In this document: one piece after another, positions 1 to 11,990 of the stretch
How positions within the stretch are numbered: the stretch's first letter is position 1
Layout of the letters: each line of letters starts with the position of its first letter
Assembly: GCF_023159225.1 (NCBI RefSeq)
Contig: NC_063166.1
Coordinates: 74,464,575 to 74,528,574 of the forward strand
Length of the DNA stretch: 64,000 bases
Source of the DNA: Perognathus longimembris pacificus
Lineage: Eukaryota > Chordata > Mammalia > Rodentia > Heteromyidae
Direction: 5' to 3'
Program-made: the position numbers and the translations under genes
The notes under the pieces: model-generated
What the model was told of the DNA's origin: nothing
Databases searched by the model: none
The model's input: only the letters and a program-made list of their open reading frames with translations

Positions 1-91
1 CAAGATCCCAATACAGACAGAGAAAGGAACCCTAATTAGTAAACATCAGATCAAGAAATGGGAAGACACAGCTTTAAACAAGATAGTGATA

Positions 92-3000
92 ATGAAAGGA
101 ACAAACAATCATCTCTCAATCCTAACTGTCAACATTAATGGACTTAATTCTCCAATCAAACGACATAGGCTCATAAGTTGGATCAAAAATCAAGATCCAT
201 CTTTCTGCTGCCTCCAAGAGACACATCTATCCAGCAAAAGTAAACATCTTCTAAAAGTGAAAGGCTGGAAACAAATCTATCAAGCAAATGGCCCCCATAA
301 GCAGGCTGGAGTTGCAATCCTAGTATCAGACAAAATTGACTTCAAATTAAAAAAGGTAAGAAGAGACAAAGAAGGTTACTACATACTAGTAAAAGGATCT
401 GTCCCACAGGAAGAAATAACCATTCTAAATATCTACACACCAAATGCAGGAGCACCCAACTTCATCAAACAAACACTACTGGCTCTAAAATCACTCATAG
501 ACCCAAACACATTGATAGTTGGGGACTTTAACACTCCACTATCACCTCTGGACAGATCAACATGCCAAAAACTGAACAAAGAATCCACAGAACTAAACAA
601 TTGCATAGACCGACTAGACTTAATCGACATCTACAGAATATTCCACCCAGCAAGGACAGAATACACATTCTTTTCGGCAGCACATGGAACATTCTCCAAA
701 ATAGATCACATCTTAGGGCACAAAGAAAATCTGTACAAATTCAGAAGTATCAAAACCATTCCCTGCATTCTCTCAGACCACAACGGAATAAAATTAGAGC
801 TCAACTCAACCAGCCACCACAGAAATTGCTACAATTCATGGAGACTAAACAACACACTGCTGAACCACCAGAGGGTCATTGAAGAAATTAAAACGGAAAT
901 TCAAATGTTTATGGAATTCAACCAAGTTGAGGACACAAAGTACCAGCTCCTTTGGGACACAGCAAAGGCAGCACTCAGAGGAAAATTTATATCTTTGAGT
1001 GCATACATCAACAAATTGGAGAAACAGCAACTCAATAATTTAAGGAACCACCTTAATTTCCTTGAGAGAGAACAACAAGCCAAACCCCAAGTCAATAGAC
1101 GGAAGCAAATAATTAAAATCAAATCAGAAATAAATCAATTAGAGATGAAAAAAACCATTGAAAGTATCAACAAAACAAAGAGTTGGTTCTTTGAAAAAAT
1201 CAACAAGATAGACAGACCCCTGGCAAACCTGACCAAAAAACAAAGGCAGCACGCTCAAATAAACAAGATAAGAGATAAAACAGGTAATATCACCACAGAA
1301 ATAACAGAAATTCAGAAAGTAATAAGGGACTATTTTGCAAACCTTTATGCCAACAAATTTGAGAACTTGGAAGAAATGGATGATTTCCTAGAAAAAATTC
1401 ATATCCCCAAACTGAACCATGAAGATTTAAACCCCCTAAACAGACCCATATCCAGTATTGAAATAGAAACGGCAATAAAGGATCTCCCATCCAAGAAAGT
1501 CCAGGCCCAGACGGATTCACTGCAGAATTCTACAAGACCTTCAAAACAGAACTCACACCAATATTTCTCAAACTCTTCAATGAAATTGAAAGAGAACGTT
1601 CACTTCCAGACTCATTCTATGAAGCCAGTATAACCCTCATCCCAAAACCAGGCAGGGACTCATCACAGAAAGAGGACTATAGACCGATCTCCCTGATGAA
1701 CATAGACACAAAAATTCTCAACAAAATTCTGGCCAATCGACTTCAACAGGTCATCAAAAAAATCATACACCACGATCAAACTGGATTCATCCCAGGGATG
1801 CAAAGTTGGTTTAATATACGCAAGTCAATTAATGTAATCCACCACATCAACCGGAGCAAGCTAAAGAACCACAAGGTTTTATCTCTGGATGCGGAAAAAG
1901 CATTTGATAAAATCTAGCACCCATTTATGCTAAAAGCCCTGGAAAAACTGGGATTCCAGGGAACATTCCTGAATATAATCAAGGCAGTTTATGACAAACC
2001 AACAGCAAGCATAACTCTAAATGGTGAAAAACTAAAGCCATTCCCTTTAAAATCAGGAACAAGGCAGGGATGTCCACTCTCTCCCCTGCTCTTCAACATA
2101 GTACTAGAATTCCTAGCCAGAGCAATCAGGCAAGAAGGAAATATAAAGGGGATCGAAGTAGGTAAAGATGAAGTTAAACTCTCTCTCTTCGCAGATGACA
2201 TGATCCTATACCTAAAGAATCCCATAGACTCTACCCCCAAACTACTAGAGCTGATCTAAAACTTTGGCAAAGTTGTAGGATATAAAATAAAACCTCAAAA
2301 ATCAACGGCCTTTCTGTATGCTAACGACCCGAAGATCGAGGCTGATATCAGGAAAGCAACCCCCTTTGCAATAGCCTCCAAAAACATAAAATACCTAGGA
2401 ATAACCTTAATCAAAGAAGTGAAAGACCTCTTTGAGGAGAACTTTAAAACCTTGAAAAACGAAATTAAGTCAGAATTAAGGAAATGGAAAAACCTCCCAT
2501 GCTCCTGGATTGGGAGGATTAATATAATCAAAATGGCAATATTGCCAAAGGCTATCTACAAATTCAATGCAATACCCATTAATATCCCAACACCATTCTT
2601 TGATGAAATAGAGGAAGCAATCCAGAAATTCATATGGAATAATAAAAGACCTAGAATAGCAAAAACAATCCTAAGCAGAAAGAACAGTGCTGGAGGAATT
2701 ACAATACCCAACTTCAAGCTGTATTATAAAGCTATAGTAATAAAAACAGCTTGGTATTGGCACCGGAACAGGCCTGAAGACCAATGGAACAGAAATGAAG
2801 ACACGGCAATGAACCCACAGAACTACGCCTACTTAATCTTTGATAAAGGGGCTAAAACAATAGTTTGGAAGAAAGATAGCCTCTTTAACAAATTGTGCTG
2901 GAAAAACTGGCTCAACACATGCAACAAACTAAAACTAGATCCTTATATATCACCCTGCACCAAAATCAATTCCAAATGGATTAAAGACCTCGAAATCAAA

Positions 3001-3932
3001 ACAGACACCCTGAAAACACTAAAGGAAGAAGTAGGAGAAACACTTGGGCTCCTTGGCGCAGGACAGAACTTCCTGAACAAAGACCCAGAAAGGCTACAAA
3101 TCAAAGAAAGGTTGGACAAATGGGACTGCATCAAACTGCAGAGCTTCTGCACGGCAAAGGAAATAGCTTGCAAGATAAACAGAAAGCCCACAGACTGGGA
3201 GAAGATCTTTACTGGCCATTCAACGGACAAAGGCCTCATATCTAAAATATATGCAGAACTAAAAAATTACCTTCCTCCAAAACAAAACCGCAAAGAACTA
3301 ATAGCCCACTCATCAAGTGGGCTAAAAACCTACAAAGAGACTTCTCTGATGAGGAAATGAGAATGGCCAAGAGACATATGAAAAAGTGCTCTACATCACT
3401 GGCCATAAAGGAAATGCAAATCAAAACAACATTGAGATTCCATCTCACCCCAGTAAGAATGTCATATATCAAGAAAACTAACAATAACAGTTGTTGGAGG
3501 GGATTTGGCCAAAAGGGAACCCTACTTCATTGTTGGTGGGAATGTAAACTGGTTCAGCCACTCTGGCAAGCAGTATGGAGATTCCTCAGAAGGCTAAATG
3601 TAGAACTCCCCTATGACCCAGCAACCCCACTTTTGGGTATTTATCCAAAAAACCACAAACAAAATCACAGTAAAGCCACCAGCACAACAATGTTCATTGC
3701 AGCGCAATTTGTCATAGTGAGAATCTGGAACCAACCCAGATGCCCCTCCATAGACGAATGGATCAGGAAAATGTGGTATATATACACAATGGAATTTTAT
3801 GCCTGTATCAGAAAGAATTACATTTCCCCATTTGTAAGGAAATGGAAGGACTTGGAAAAAATTCTACTAAGTGAAGTGAGCCAGACCCAAAGAAACATGG
3901 ACTCTATGGTCTCCCTTATTGGGAATAATTAG
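92..3932 (+). pseudogene. L1 ORF2 (endonuclease / reverse transcriptase), inactivated
   Basis: ORF2p nicks target DNA and reverse-transcribes L1 RNA. I take the ATG at 92-94, because from there the residue numbers match those known for L1 endonuclease: N14 (131-133), E43 (218-220), D145 in GDFNTP (524-526), D205 (704-706) and H230 (779-781) are all present. The RT motif FADD is intact (2188-2199). The C-terminal Cys-rich motif (3492-3551) has a Phe codon (3504-3506) where the copy at 47828-48867 keeps Cys. Lesions: loss of one base in an A-run near 1495-1500 shifts the frame before the PGPDGF motif; TAG at 1915-1917; TAA at 2257-2259; a second frameshift near 3285-3300. The final stop is TAG at 3930-3932. 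With two frameshifts and two nonsense codons in about 3.8 kb it cannot encode a working protein, yet it is only lightly decayed, so the insertion is fairly recent. Confidence 0.95.
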
Positions 3933-4433
3933 CACAGGTTTAGGCTCGTCACAGCAGAGGATCACAAGAGCCCAATAGCTATACCCTTATGATCACATAA
4001 GATGATGCTAAGTGAAATGAACTCCATTTTTTGGAAATGATTGTTATATCACAGTTGTAACTACTTTCAACATCCCATGTGTATCTGTAGTTTCTACTAT
4101 TGATGATGTTCTTGTATCACCTTCTTGTGATTGTATCTACACTCTCTCTGTAATCTTATCTGAGTGTATGGGAAACAGTGTGTACTGGTATTAGAATTAG
4201 GAAATTCAAAGGGAATACCAAAATTGAGAGACAAATGGTAAAATAAGAGAAACAACAACAAAAGCAATACTTGCAAAACTGTTTGGTGTAAGTGAACTAA
4301 ACACCGCAGGGGGGGAAAGGGGGAGGGGGGAGGGGGTATGAGGGACAAGGTAACAAACAGTACAAGAAATGTATCCAATGCCTAACGTATGAAACTGTAA
4401 CCTCTCTGTACATCAGTTTTATAATAAAAACTT
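3933..4433 (+). other. L1 3' UTR with G-rich polypurine tract
   Basis: Non-coding tail between the ORF2 stop and the poly(A). It holds a G-rich polypurine tract at 4309-4337 with four G-runs of five or more separated by A or AAA, which fits a G-quadruplex. A G-rich tract at this place is a known conserved feature of mammalian L1 3' UTRs. Related tracts occur in the other L1 tails here (31751-31800, 45341-45390, 48749-48790). The reverse strand is open for 93 codons, but that is antisense low-complexity reading, not a gene. Confidence 0.9.
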
Positions 4434-4449
4434 AAAAAAAAAAAAAAAA

Positions 4450-5711
4450 CCTGGACATGGCTCAGTCTACAGCAGCCGCACTGGAGGACCACAGTTGCTT
4501 TGCCTTTTCTCTTTTGCTGAATTGATTCGAAGGACCAAATGGAGCAGTTATAGGGCAGCCTAGGACCCCTGGCAGCCTAGCCATGATTCTCCTCCCCCCT
4601 GGTTGTCCATGGGCAGAAACAGTCTAGACTGGTTACCTTGACAGAGTCTATCTCCCATACAAACTCTCCTTCTTCCCCAGAATTAGAATGCTGTGGGGAG
4701 CTAATGATTCTCCTTCCCCCCTTTAAAAGCCAGTGCACTTTGTGGATACCCCCACCTCTGAGAGATTCTGCTACTTGCTGCTCTTCTCATCCCACCCCTC
4801 CACAGTGGACAGTAGGATCCATTTCTGCACTCATAGTTCCTAGGGAGTGCCAGGATTCGCATGGACAACCCAGTCATCTCTGTCTAATTCTTCTTTCTGT
4901 CTTACCTGAGTGACACCGACTCCTTGAGACAATGCTCGGGGTCCTCTGGGAGTTTCCCAGAGTGCCTCTGGAGACAGGAACCTATGTCCCTCTCATCCTG
5001 CAATTTTGCACCTGGATAGTGCTATCAGAACACATGCCCCCATGTCAGGCAAGGCAATTCTCCGCGATCAGCATCTCCTGCTGTTCCACTGATGCACAGC
5101 ACACGTGAGCAGAACATATCATACAATCTTGGTGTCCTGAGCTGCTGGGGATTGCATATTGAACCCACAATGTGAACAGATTGAACTGATTGTCTGGCCT
5201 CCCCGGGCCACACCTCATTAGGTACTGGGCTATAGGGGGAAACCAAACTACAAACGGAAAGGGAAGATGAACTCAGGATTTTGCTTCTGTTCTTTTCACC
5301 TTTCTTCATAGTAATGTGCACATCTTATATTCTTGTGTTTGTTTGTAGATGGAATCTCGATATACCTAGTTTTGAGGAGGGGATTTAGAATAGGTAGGAG
5401 TTGTTTTGAACTGGATCACTAAAGATCCAAGGGAAAACAAAGGAAGAAGTTTTGAATTATGAATGACTTGGCAGTACAGACTTGACCCTGGGTTCTTCGG
5501 GGCCCATTTGAGGGCAGGATGCTGAGCCTCTGGCTCACCTTCAACAAGAATCAGTTCCATCATCAGTTCTTATGCACACTGGTATATGTCCGCGTGTACA
5601 GGAATACTTGGACCCACTTAGGATCTCAAGTACTTTAGTCAGATCTGAGTTTATAGCAGCAGAGAACATCAAGTATTTGGGACTCATTTCTTTGAGTATC
5701 TGGGACTCATT
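4450..5711. other. Unassigned, single-copy-like sequence
   Basis: It starts directly after the L1 poly(A). I recognise no repeat family, splice-bounded exon or RNA gene. The only local structure is a 23-bp imperfect tandem duplication at 5672-5717 containing GGGACTCATTTC twice. Open frames are short and on both strands, as expected by chance. Confidence 0.5.
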
Positions 5712-5825
5712 TCACTGAATTCAGTAAATATTTAGTGAGAAGTCATGTAAACAAGCTACAATTTTAGGGATTCAGATAGGCTGTGAACCATCCTTGCCCT
5801 CTTATGGTTTAACTTCTATTTGCCA
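5712..5825 (-). repeat. L2 LINE 3' end relic
   Basis: The stretch reads as the reverse complement of the L2 tail, with an AGTAAATATTTAGTGAG-like start followed by a diverged 'gaaccatccttgccctcttatgg' type segment. L2 is an ancient mammalian LINE. Divergence is high, so the limits are approximate. Confidence 0.5.
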
Positions 5826-8389
5826 TGGTGGTGAGAAGAGGGAGTACTATTATAATAAATGCCATAAACATGTCATCCCTGTGGTCTGTTGGCTGATGAC
5901 AACCACTCTAGGAAGCAAAAGGAAAGGAAAGGAGGCAGCGGAGCAGCCTGGGAAAAGCATTGCAAGGCACAATACTAAACAGGTCTCATTGACAAAGTAA
6001 AGTATGAACAAAGACTTCATGTAAGTGAGGGAGATCACTAAGAAGATAATTAAGAGAACATCTTTCTAGGAGAACAGCATGGGAGTTGGAGCTTAAAGCG
6101 TGAGGCATGACTTCTGTGCGTGCTTGAAAAATTCAAGCATCCAGTCTGGGTGGAAAGGGGTTTCTATAGGTCATGAGCTATGACCACCGAAACAGATGTC
6201 ATGGTGAAAACTGGCTGGAAGGGCTGAACTCTGACCTTCCTGATCACTGGTTCTGCTACAGGCAACTGCCAGTTCAAGCCAGATTTCCTGGTATACCTCT
6301 AATAAGACCCTGCCTCCTGGCTCAGTTGCCCCACTTGGCTCATCTACCTCACACATGGTTCCCCTCAAGGGCCCAGCTGTGTGATGGGGGATGATGCCCT
6401 GGGCAGGGAAAATAAATTTGCATGCTGGGTTCTGAAGAGGAGTCTTAGAAGTTGACTGTTGCTCATCCAGCATGACCATTCCAAGGTGAATCTCAGTAGT
6501 GTGGGGAGCTTGCAGGTGTCAAAGATTGTCACAGGCAGTGCTCCTTGATGGAGGAGTTCCCAGACCTCTGTTAGGTTTTACTTCTAAGATTTACTCTCTA
6601 CCCTCCCACCCAGCACCACCCCTGCCATCGACTCTGAGATTTTCTTCTAGAATGAGTAGAGCTGGGATCCAGCTAAGCATTCAAGACAAAGAGCGTTGGG
6701 ACAATAGTCTTTGTGTGGGCCACATCTGGAATCCCAACCTCTTGTATGAAGAACTGGCGCTCAAAAATCCTCTCACACATAAAGAAGAAGGTATTCAGGA
6801 GGCTCTTCTGCTCATTGAAAGTGTGCAACTAAAAAGCACTAAGTGTTTTTTCATATAGGAGGAGGAAAGAATGATGCAATTGATTTGGATGAAGGCTCCT
6901 TCATAGAAATGTATCAAAATTTGCATGAGAGACATTTTGCTAAAAGAATAGCAATTGGAATATTCTTTGAGGTTCTATGAATATAAATACAGAGGTACTC
7001 CCAAGGAGACCTGCTCTTGCTAACTTCTTCTCTGATCACTGTCTTCCTGAATTAGACTCAGATGGTTCAACTCTGGGGCTCAGTGGGAAGTGGGGTCCCT
7101 TTTCAGTTACTGCCTCTCAGAACCTGTCTCCCAATGACAGACACTGGATGGATCAGATTTTACCTTCAAAGAAGGGAGATTTCAAAAGCCAGCAACAAAT
7201 GGGACCCCAAGAGAATGGATATACTAGTTGTCTCTGTATAGGGTGTTCGTGAAGAGTCTATATACCTTCTCCATCCTGAACTTACCTGCTGAAAATTACC
7301 TTTCTTACCCCCGAGCCATGTGCTGTATTGATCAACACAGTCCGTGGTACCACAGACCCATTTTCACAATGTAGTGTCCCCTTGTTAAGAGGACATTGTG
7401 TACTAAGTCAAAAGAGGTACTGGACTTCAAATACCCAGAGAAGGTGAGGGACCAGAGTGAGTCCCATTGCAGGCTAAAGACACATACCCTTAGAACCAGT
7501 GGCTGTGGGATGACTGCCACACAAAGTGCAAAGGCGGTGGTCAGGAAGGAGGATGGGGCAGGTGGACAGAGGAGCCAAGGGACAGAAACAAGGAGGGGAG
7601 AGAAAGACAGGGGGAAACTTGGGCATTGGATTTTTCCAGCAACATATCTGCAGTGTCAAATCCTTTTCATCCACTGCTCAGGATTTTCTGGAAAGTCAAT
7701 CTGAGCTATTTTGAGGGACATCCATTTCTTAGACAGTGCATTTCCCTAATGAGAACATTGCTCCTAAATAATCAACTCATTTGCATCTTCAATCTTTTCC
7801 TTGCTCTCCTCTCAGCCAACAGCCCAAAGATATTCACTCTCTCCATTCAGTGACTGCCTCTAAGCCCTTCCCTTCTTTTTCTCACGGTACATTCTTTCCC
7901 CACCCCAAGTTTTGAAACCCACCTTGCTAGGCCATAGATTCACCCCCTCGTGAAGTGCCTTCCAACCAGGTTAATTCACGTAGGCACATGGTGTTGCCCA
8001 CAGCAGCACAGCTTCTCTGGGAAGTGGAATCGAGGGAACATCCATTCTTCATTCCACTGCCCTGTAGTTCTCTGGGGAAAGAGCCCAGGAAGCAGCTGTG
8101 TGGGCTGATAAGGGCTACTCTGCTTTGTCAGAATCCTTAGGCACCAGCTCTAGATAAGGTCCAGCAACAGGGGCCAGTACCCACAGCAGGCAACAAGCCT
8201 TCCCCTGGAGTTTCCCAAGGACTCAGTCATACCATGCTGTACCACCAAGTCATGCCTATGGCAGACGGACACACATTTCCATCAGCAGATGGCCTGAGTT
8301 TTATTCTGCTGTACCAAGAATAACAATACCCTTTTCTCAAATGCAGCTTCCAGCAGTGACTAAGGATGTGAGCTGAGAGAGACTTTGGG
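5826..8389. other. Unassigned sequence
   Basis: No repeat family or exon recognised. A purine-rich patch lies at 7545-7620. The longest open frames (about 100-119 codons, at 6171-6479 and 6499-6858) show no motif, no composition bias and no plausible splice context, and I treat them as chance. Confidence 0.45.
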
Positions 8390-8545
8390 CCAGGAGCTCA
8401 GCTTCTCAATACCTAAAATTCCTCATCTGTTAAATGAGACTGAGACTATGATGTCCTAATCTTATGATCTGTCTAAGCAATAATTCATATAACACCTACT
8501 AAATTCTTAAGACAGTACCTTGCTATATTAATCAAATCAATAACT
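8390..8545 (+). repeat. MIR SINE relic
   Basis: It matches the MIR order: a 'cctcatctgttaaatgagac' segment, then a decayed central part, then 'aagacagtacct' close to the end. MIR is an ancient tRNA-derived SINE shared by mammals. Identity is low and the boundaries are soft. Confidence 0.55.
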
Positions 8546-8585
8546 ATAACCTATTCTTATTATTGTATTTTTGTGTGTGTTTGTG

Positions 8586-8849
8586 TCAGTCCTGGGCCTG
8601 GAACTCAGCACCTAGGCACTGTCCTTGAGCTTTTGTGCTCAAAGCTAGCCACAGGTCCACTTATAACTATTTTGTGTTTAACTTGAGACAGGGTCTCATA
8701 GAGTCACAGCTCCACTTCTGACTTTTTTGTGTTTAATTGAGACAAGAGTCTCATGGGTTTTCCTGTCCAGGATGTATTTGAACTGTGATCCTCACATCTC
8801 AGCCTCTTAATAGCTAGGACTACAGGTGTGAGGCACAGGTGCCCAGCTA
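8586..8849 (-). mobile_element. B1/ID-type dimeric SINE with internal duplication
   Basis: Reverse orientation. The right half (here first) is the ID-like monomer beginning 'cagtcctgggcc'; the left half is the B1-like monomer ending 'aggtgcccagct'. It is longer than its relatives because about 54 bp at the monomer junction is present twice (8650-8704 and 8705-8757), each copy carrying a 'gagacaagagtctcat'-type segment. Confidence 0.85.
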
Positions 8850-9984
8850 TCCTTACTATCTTTAAAACACTGAAGTCCTGTGATGGGTTTCCATTGATCT
8901 CAAGATTAAAACAGACACCTACACTGTGCCCCATAGATCCTATGAAGCCTTGTTGCACCTCTTGTACTATTGACTGGGTGAAGAAATCAGGACATCAAAG
9001 CAACCACCACCATCTGCCAACAATCTCTTTGTGCTCTGGTATCTAAGCGCTGTGAATCTGTCTCATGTCTTCCATCCCAGACATTAGGATGACAGTGGGA
9101 AGTAGCCATCGAGACTACTTCAGACCAGAAGCAGCAGAAGCTCTCTGGGAAGCACAGACCACATCAGACATGTACGTTCATAATGATTTCTTTGCATCTT
9201 AGCTTCATGCCTGCCAAGTTCTGGTCAGTCTTTCATGCAACATCAACATACAAACAGTCTCCATGTTGGCCACTTATTGCAAGAGAACTAACATTGAACA
9301 CAGGGAAGACCAGGGTAAATAACGTGGAATGAATGAGTACGCCTCCGTTTCAAAGCCCAGGGCTCTGTCCAGTCCCAAACTGTCACGCTCCATGCCTGAA
9401 ATCCCACTATCACATCCTATGTTCCAGAAGGCAAGGGGGTGGGGAAACCTCAATTATATACACTGGAAAATTTCAGTATCAGTTTTGTCTTGTTTTCCAT
9501 CCCAAGAGATACTGGCAGTTGTATCCAGTGAGCTGCTAGATTTTTGTTGTTTTACCCCTGATCAGGTGAATCAGGAATTAAATAAGAAGTCGTCTGGGGC
9601 TGAATCACCATGAAGTCAGTAGTGAATTCATCCAGGCCACCAGCATTTTAGGAAGTCTCTCCTACTTCTGGGACCTTGATGAAGCCAGTTGTAAAGCAAT
9701 TCGAGGCAGGGAGGGGAGATGGTTGAGGGAGGGACCAGGAAACTGACTTCAGAGTTCTTTTGCTTCCCTGGGAATCCAAAATACCCTGACAGATTAGAAG
9801 GTTCAAGTTGTAGAGATGAAAAGACTACGACCTTGGCTTTGTTTCCAGTTAGAAGTACGAGGAAAGACAGGATAGCAAAAGAGTTGTACAGAAAATAGAA
9901 TTTCTAGAGTGGGGAGTAATCAAGTTAAACAGAAACAGAGCTTGCTCAATTTTCATAAAGGGTCCTTAATTTAGAGGATGTCAG
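8850..9984. other. Unassigned sequence
   Basis: I see no recognisable repeat, exon or RNA gene. The 94-codon open frame at 9329-9613 has no recognisable domain and an equally open overlapping frame, which points to chance. Confidence 0.45.
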
Positions 9985-10578
9985 AAATGGTTCCAATATC
10001 TGCCTCCTGAAATTCATACGAGCATATATTAGGCAGTGTGGGTCTTTAGGAGATGATTAAGTCATAGGGTTAGAACCTTCATAAGTGGGATTAGTGCCCT
10101 CATAAAAGAGGTGAGCGAGCACCAGGCACCAACAGCTCATGCCTGTAATCCTAGCTACACAGGAAACTAAGATCTGAGGATTGAGGTTCAAAGCCATCCT
10201 GGGGAAGGAACGTCCCTGTGAGACTCTTATCTCCAATGAACCACCAGAAAACCTAAAGTAGCACAATGGCTCAATGTGGTAAAGCACTAGCCTTGTGCAA
10301 AACTAACCGCAGGGATAACACCCAGGCCATGAGTTCAAGCCCCATGACTGACAGAAGAAAACAAAAAGGTAGAAGGGAGCTCCTTGAAAGTTTTACCCTC
10401 TGTGGACATAGCAAAATGCCATCTATGGGGAAGTGGGACAACAGAAGACACTGAACGGTTGTTTGTTTCCTTTACCTTAGACTTTTCAGTATCTAGAAAT
10501 CTGATAAATAAATTTCTGTTTATTTATAAGCAATCCAGTTTATGGTCTATTGTTCTAGCATCTCCAATAGACTAAGGT
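9985..10578 (+). mobile_element. MaLR solo LTR (MLT1A-like), split by a SINE
   Basis: The two halves together follow the MLT1 LTR order: 'aggagatgattaagtcatag', 'gggattagtgccctcataaa', then after the SINE 'gtggacatagcaaaatgcc', 'aaataaatttctgtttattt' and a terminal 'tagactaaggta'. MaLRs are ancient non-autonomous relatives of ERVL elements. No internal coding region is attached, so this is a solo LTR. The SINE at 10121-10367 lies between the 'cataaaagag' and 'ggagctcctt' parts. Confidence 0.8.
10121..10367 (+). mobile_element. B1/ID-type dimeric SINE inserted in the MLT1-like LTR
   Basis: The left B1-like half ('catgcctgtaatcctagcta') is followed by the right half ('gtggtaaagcactagccttg', 'gagttcaagccccatgactg') and a short A-rich tail. 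Similar A/G-rich sequence on each side suggests a weak target duplication. Confidence 0.85.
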
Positions 10579-10674
10579 AACATCCAAATGAAATATAAAT
10601 AAGCACTGAGACTTCTGCTGCATTCTGAGAAGGGAAATGACAGTGATCTCAGCCAAATTATGAATATAGATGTT

Positions 10675-10885
10675 TGCATTTCATTTAACAGCTACCATGC
10701 GCCTGACACTGTGCTGGGTTCCCCAATACACATTGCAATTAACACTGGTTAATTTGCAGAGTAAACACTAGGCATAACTGTACTTTTTATCTTTTATTGA
10801 GAAGGCAGGGACAGAGAGGGTAACAGAGCTGATAGCACACTGCCTGGCCCTGCTAGGCTTGAACTTCTGACCAGAAGCTACAGGC
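10675..10885 (-). repeat. MIR SINE relic
   Basis: It reads as MIR in reverse: 'catgcgcctgacactgtgct' near the start, then a decayed middle, then 'gacagagagggtaacagagc', the complement of the MIR CORE region. An ancient relic with approximate ends. Confidence 0.6.
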
Positions 10886-11990
10886 TCAGAGGTGTCATTG
10901 AAGGAAGGATTTTGAGGACATACAGAGCTCTCAGTTCACAAATACTCATTTTCAAATCTTGTTTTCGTGCGGGAGCTTAGGATTCCTAAATATTTACATT
11001 TTTATTTGCCAACTAGCAGGGTCCTGCCATTGATGGAATGCTCAGAGGGAATAGAATTCACTGTTTCCATCATCATGCCCCCAAGTGACCTGCATACAAC
11101 ATCCTTGATGAATACACTAGCCAGTGGCAGCAGCCTTAGACTTTCAATGAACCTGTTGATACCACTCTTGATTTGCAGTAGCAATAATAGAAGTTACAGC
11201 ATATGTGTAGAGCTTTTGTCATTTGCAAAGTAATAAACTGACATGATTCTAACCATAACACTGTGAGGTGGGCAGAATAATGTTTCTCCATGTGCAGAAA
11301 AAAAGAGGAAAGCTCATGGGAGTACCAAAGCCAGGAAGCAAGAAAACTGCACTCCCGCACACGAGGAGTAAGGATTCTATGTCTAGCACTTACTCTCCTG
11401 CATCACTCCACCATTCACAAGCTCGATGAGGAAACCAGTAGTCATCAGGAAGACTTGAACCAGCTATAGAAGCTGAAGGTGATGGCATGTATAACAGGAA
11501 TCATGCAGTTCCCATGGAAAAGTCAGAACTGAGGCCAGAGAATGGTGGAGTGCTGGTTTGATGGCCTTGTGTTGGAGCTGCTTTTCCTCTATGGTGGGGC
11601 AGGGTGGGAGAAATTAAAAACAATAGGCCAAAGAAGTAGAATAGGCTCTTGCCAGCCCATATGTTTGGCATGCTAGGGACTTCTCTTGTTTGAGTGTAAG
11701 CCCCTCCCCCTTACATCTGAATAAGAATGCGGTGACCTTAGGACGGAAAAGGCTAGTGATTCATAATTGTGTGGCCCCAAGACAAATCCCATGGTTCCCA
11801 GAGTAACAGCCTCACCAACTTCATGGCCCCATCCCTTTGCTCTCTGCACCTCAGCTTATTTTCCGTGAAGAACTCTACAGAGGCAAGTCTAGAGTACTCT
11901 GAGGCTCAAGAAGCTCCAGTTGGTTTGTGAATAACAAGAAAACACATCGAATGGAGCCATCAAGTGCAAAATAAAATCACAAAAGTAATT
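10886..11990. other. Mostly unassigned; possible MIR relic at 11180-11330
   Basis: The section 'taacactgtgaggtgggcag' followed by 'gcagaaaaaaagaggaaa' at 11258-11312 resembles reversed MIR, but weakly. No exon or RNA gene is visible in the rest. Confidence 0.35.

Larger units (their letters stand above)
1..4449 (+). mobile_element. LINE-1, 3' portion (ORF2 to poly(A)), youngest L1 class in the window
   Basis: This L1 runs from just upstream of ORF2 through a 3' UTR to AATAAA (4423-4428) and an A-run (4434-4449). Its 5' UTR and ORF1 lie beyond the window edge, so neither the true length nor a target-site duplication can be judged. L1 is an autonomous non-LTR retrotransposon that copies itself by target-primed reverse transcription. 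Bases 2-91, upstream of the ORF2 ATG, are open in the ORF2 frame. The same 3' UTR appears in the inverted copy at 47828-48867. Older L1 classes here have a recognisably different 3' UTR. Confidence 0.97.

Noticed and set aside
86..91. GTG at 86 as the ORF2 start
   Set aside because: The ATG at 92 puts the endonuclease residues at their known family positions.
4097..4378. 93-codon minus-strand frame
   Set aside because: Antisense of the L1 3' UTR and its G-rich tract.
6499..6858. 119-codon frame as a possible exon
   Set aside because: No recognisable domain and no convincing splice sites; it ends in low-information sequence.
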